21,411 bases of DNA from an uncultured Collinsella sp. (GTDB taxonomy: Bacteria > Actinomycetota > Coriobacteriia > Coriobacteriales > Coriobacteriaceae): the NCBI GenBank assembly GCA_902494765.1, contig CABUUK010000040.1, forward strand, positions 1 through 21,411, written 5' to 3'. Each line of letters opens with the position of its first letter. Within the stretch, counting starts at the first letter, position 1. Positions 19,846 through 21,411 of the stretch are shown piece by piece. Position numbers and translations under genes: made by a program. The notes under the pieces are model-generated. The model worked only from the letters and a program-made list of their open reading frames with translations. It ran no database searches and was not told the DNA's origin.

Positions 19846-21411
19846 GCGCGATCACCCATCAATACATTCTTGGCGTGGAGCGTGGGGCAGATCCCGCAGC
19901 CGGTGCACGACGTACGGGTGCAGTCGGGAGTCGTGACGCCCTCGAGCGAGCGACGGTACTCGCGCTCGAGGAAACCGCGCGTGCAGCCGGGGCTCACATG
20001 CTCCCACGGCAGGCGCCAGTCCAACTCGTAGGGCAGGTGCACGAGCTCATTGAGGTCGATGCCGTTTTTGGCAGCAGCCTCCTTCCAGTTATCGAGCGAG
20101 AAATGCTCTACCCAGGCGTCAAAGCGAGAGCCCGAGCGCCAAGCATCGATGATGACGGGCGTCATGTCGCGACCGGCGCGGGACAGCGCGGCCTCGATGA
20201 GCGAAGTCTCGGCATCGTGGTAATGCACGCGGACGGCACGGTTGCGAACGCTCGTGATAAGCAGCTTCTGGCGACGCTTGACGTCGTCGTAGTCGAGCTG
20301 CGGGCACCACTGGAACGGCGTGGCGGCCTTGGGGATAAAGACCGAAACCGAGATGGACACCGAGATCGAGCCGCGACGAGCCTTGGGCACCACGGAACGA
20401 CCGAGCTCCAGCACGTGATCGGCCAGATTGGCGATGGCCACGATGTCCTCGTCGCGCTCGCCGGGAAGGCCCATCATAAAGTAGAGCTTCATGCGGTTCC
20501 AGCCGGCCTCGAAGGCCGCCTTGGCCGCACGGTCCAGGTCCTCCTCGGTCACGTTCTTGTTAATGATGTCGCGCATGCGCTGGCTGCCGGCCTCGGGCGC
20601 GAACGTCAGTCCGCCCTTCTTTTCGCCGGCGACCGACTCGGCCATATCCACGCCAAACGAATCCAGGCGCTGCGACGGAATAGACACGCGAATACCCGTA
20701 TCCTCCAGGCGACGGTTGAGCCTGCCGAGCACGTCGCGAATGCAGGAGTGGTCGGTCGTGGAGAGCGAGGTCAGCGACACCTCGTCATAGCCAGTCTTTT
20801 CCAGACCCTGAATCACCGACGAGACAATCTGATCGGCCGAGCGCTCGCGCACCGGGCGATACGTCATGCCAGCCTGGCAAAAACGACAGCCGCGGGCGCA
20901 GCCGCGCAGGATCTCGATAGACAGGCGGTCGTGGACCAGCTGCGCATAGGGCACGCACGACTGCGACAGCGGATTCGTGGCGCCGAAATCCTCGACGACG
21001 CGCTTGTAGACCACGGTCGGCGCATCCTTGCCCTCACGCGGCACGGTGTAGCCATGCGGCGAGCAGGGCTCGTCGTGACGAACCTCATAGAGCGACGGCA
21101 CGTAGTTGCCACCAATGGATGCAAGCTGCTCAACAATCTGCGCGCGCGGGACTCCTTCGTCACGCAGGCGGCGATGCAGCTGACAGGTCTCGAGCAGCGA
21201 TTCCTCGCCCTCACCGATGAGGATGACATCGAAGAAGGCCGCGTACGGCTCGGGGTTGTACACCGAGGGGCCGCCGGCGATGATGATGGGGTCGTCTTCG
21301 CCTCGGTCGGCCGCTAACAGCGGAATGCCAGCGAGGTCGAGTGCCTCGAGGAAGTTCGTCACCGCCATCTCGTGCGGCACATGCAGACCGACGATATCAA
21401 ACGAAGCGACC
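19842..21411 (-). CDS. Radical SAM protein (TIGR03960 type), 5' end outside window
   Basis: The visible part is 522 codons, open to the window edge; the protein begins further right. FDIVGLHVPHEMAVTNFLEA and LDLAGIPLLAADR match the N-terminal B12-binding-like domain of this family, and IIAGGPSVYNPEPYAAFFD follows. The radical SAM CxxxCxxC is in EILRGCARGCRFCQAGMTYR. KGGLTFAPEAGSQRMRDIIN and MGLPGERDEDIVAI belong to the SAM barrel. At the C-terminus CTRTSCTGCGIC offers four more cysteines for a second iron-sulfur cluster or zinc. The internal GTG at 21380 is not the start, because the conserved frame continues upstream. Substrate and product are unknown. It overlaps the DUF2344 gene, its constant partner. 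Confidence 0.93.
   Translation of the reverse strand, partial: VASFDIVGLHVPHEMAVTNFLEALDLAGIPLLAADRGEDDPIIIAGGPSVYNPEPYAAFFDVILIGEGEESLLETCQLHRRLRDEGVPRAQIVEQLASIGGNYVPSLYEVRHDEPCSPHGYTVPREGKDAPTVVYKRVVEDFGATNPLSQSCVPYAQLVHDRLSIEILRGCARGCRFCQAGMTYRPVRERSADQIVSSVIQGLEKTGYDEVSLTSLSTTDHSCIRDVLGRLNRRLEDTGIRVSIPSQRLDSFGVDMAESVAGEKKGGLTFAPEAGSQRMRDIINKNVTEEDLDRAAKAAFEAGWNRMKLYFMMGLPGERDEDIVAIANLADHVLELGRSVVPKARRGSISVSISVSVFIPKAATPFQWCPQLDYDDVKRRQKLLITSVRNRAVRVHYHDAETSLIEAALSRAGRDMTPVIIDAWRSGSRFDAWVEHFSLDNWKEAAAKNGIDLNELVHLPYELDWRLPWEHVSPGCTRGFLEREYRRSLEGVTTPDCTRTSCTGCGICPTLHAKNVLMGDRA

Noticed and set aside
19875..21317. A plus-strand open frame of 480 codons opposite the radical SAM gene
   Set aside because: Codon-aligned shadow; His/Arg/Ala-rich translation without domains.
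1..21411. Mobile elements, CRISPR, toxin-antitoxin or other defence systems
   Set aside because: No repeat arrays, transposase-like frames, att-like duplications or small paired genes were seen; the region is a continuous housekeeping block.

Overview
The window is about 21.4 kb of compact, GC-rich bacterial chromosome made almost entirely of housekeeping genes, nearly all on the minus strand. Gene content, actinobacterial-looking protein motifs (for example the SGGA motif in DprA), frequent TTG and GTG starts, and an alpha2beta2 glycyl-tRNA synthetase beside a PPDK module suggest a member of the Coriobacteriia, probably close to Collinsella. That assignment is recognition, not a database result. 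I see no prophage, insertion sequence, CRISPR array, tRNA or rRNA.

Layout, read in the direction of minus-strand transcription (right to left). (1) 21411-19033: a radical SAM protein of unknown function (5' end outside the window), overlapped by its DUF2344 partner. (2) 19036-14879: a good sigma-70-type promoter drives rplU-rpmA. A hairpin terminator follows, lying almost on the ribosome binding site of obgE, and then come obgE-nadD-yqeK-rsfS and a strong terminator. This block joins ribosomal proteins, a ribosome-assembly GTPase, NAD synthesis, Ap4A hydrolysis and ribosome silencing. (3) 14868-13603: dinB (DNA polymerase IV), the only plus-strand gene, with a -10 element so close to its ATG that the mRNA may be leaderless. 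(4) 13498-3893: rpsP-khpA-rimM-trmD-lepB, tightly packed, then glyQ-glyS, a PPDK regulatory protein (PDRP) and, after a 298-bp spacer, ppdK. (5) 3780-2369: rplS with its own promoter and terminator, then rnhB and another terminator. (6) 2270-1: yraN-comM-dprA, overlapping genes linked to DNA processing and competence; dprA runs off the left end.

Two themes connect the region. One is translation: ribosomal proteins S16, L19, L21 and L27, RimM, TrmD, KhpA, ObgE, RsfS and GlyRS. The other is the pyruvate/PEP node: PPDK and its Ser/Thr kinase-phosphorylase PDRP lie together, and PPDK keeps the Thr-Ser-His site that PDRP acts on. The familiar rpsP-rimM-trmD-rplS-lepB-rnhB series is here split by a glyQS-PDRP-PPDK block.

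This is mostly an ordinary region. The points most worth a second look are the uncharacterised radical SAM/DUF2344 pair, two terminators placed directly before the next gene's ribosome binding site, a TTG start in the loop of a small hairpin (rimM), repeated GGTAAACG boxes upstream of ppdK, and the possible leaderless dinB.
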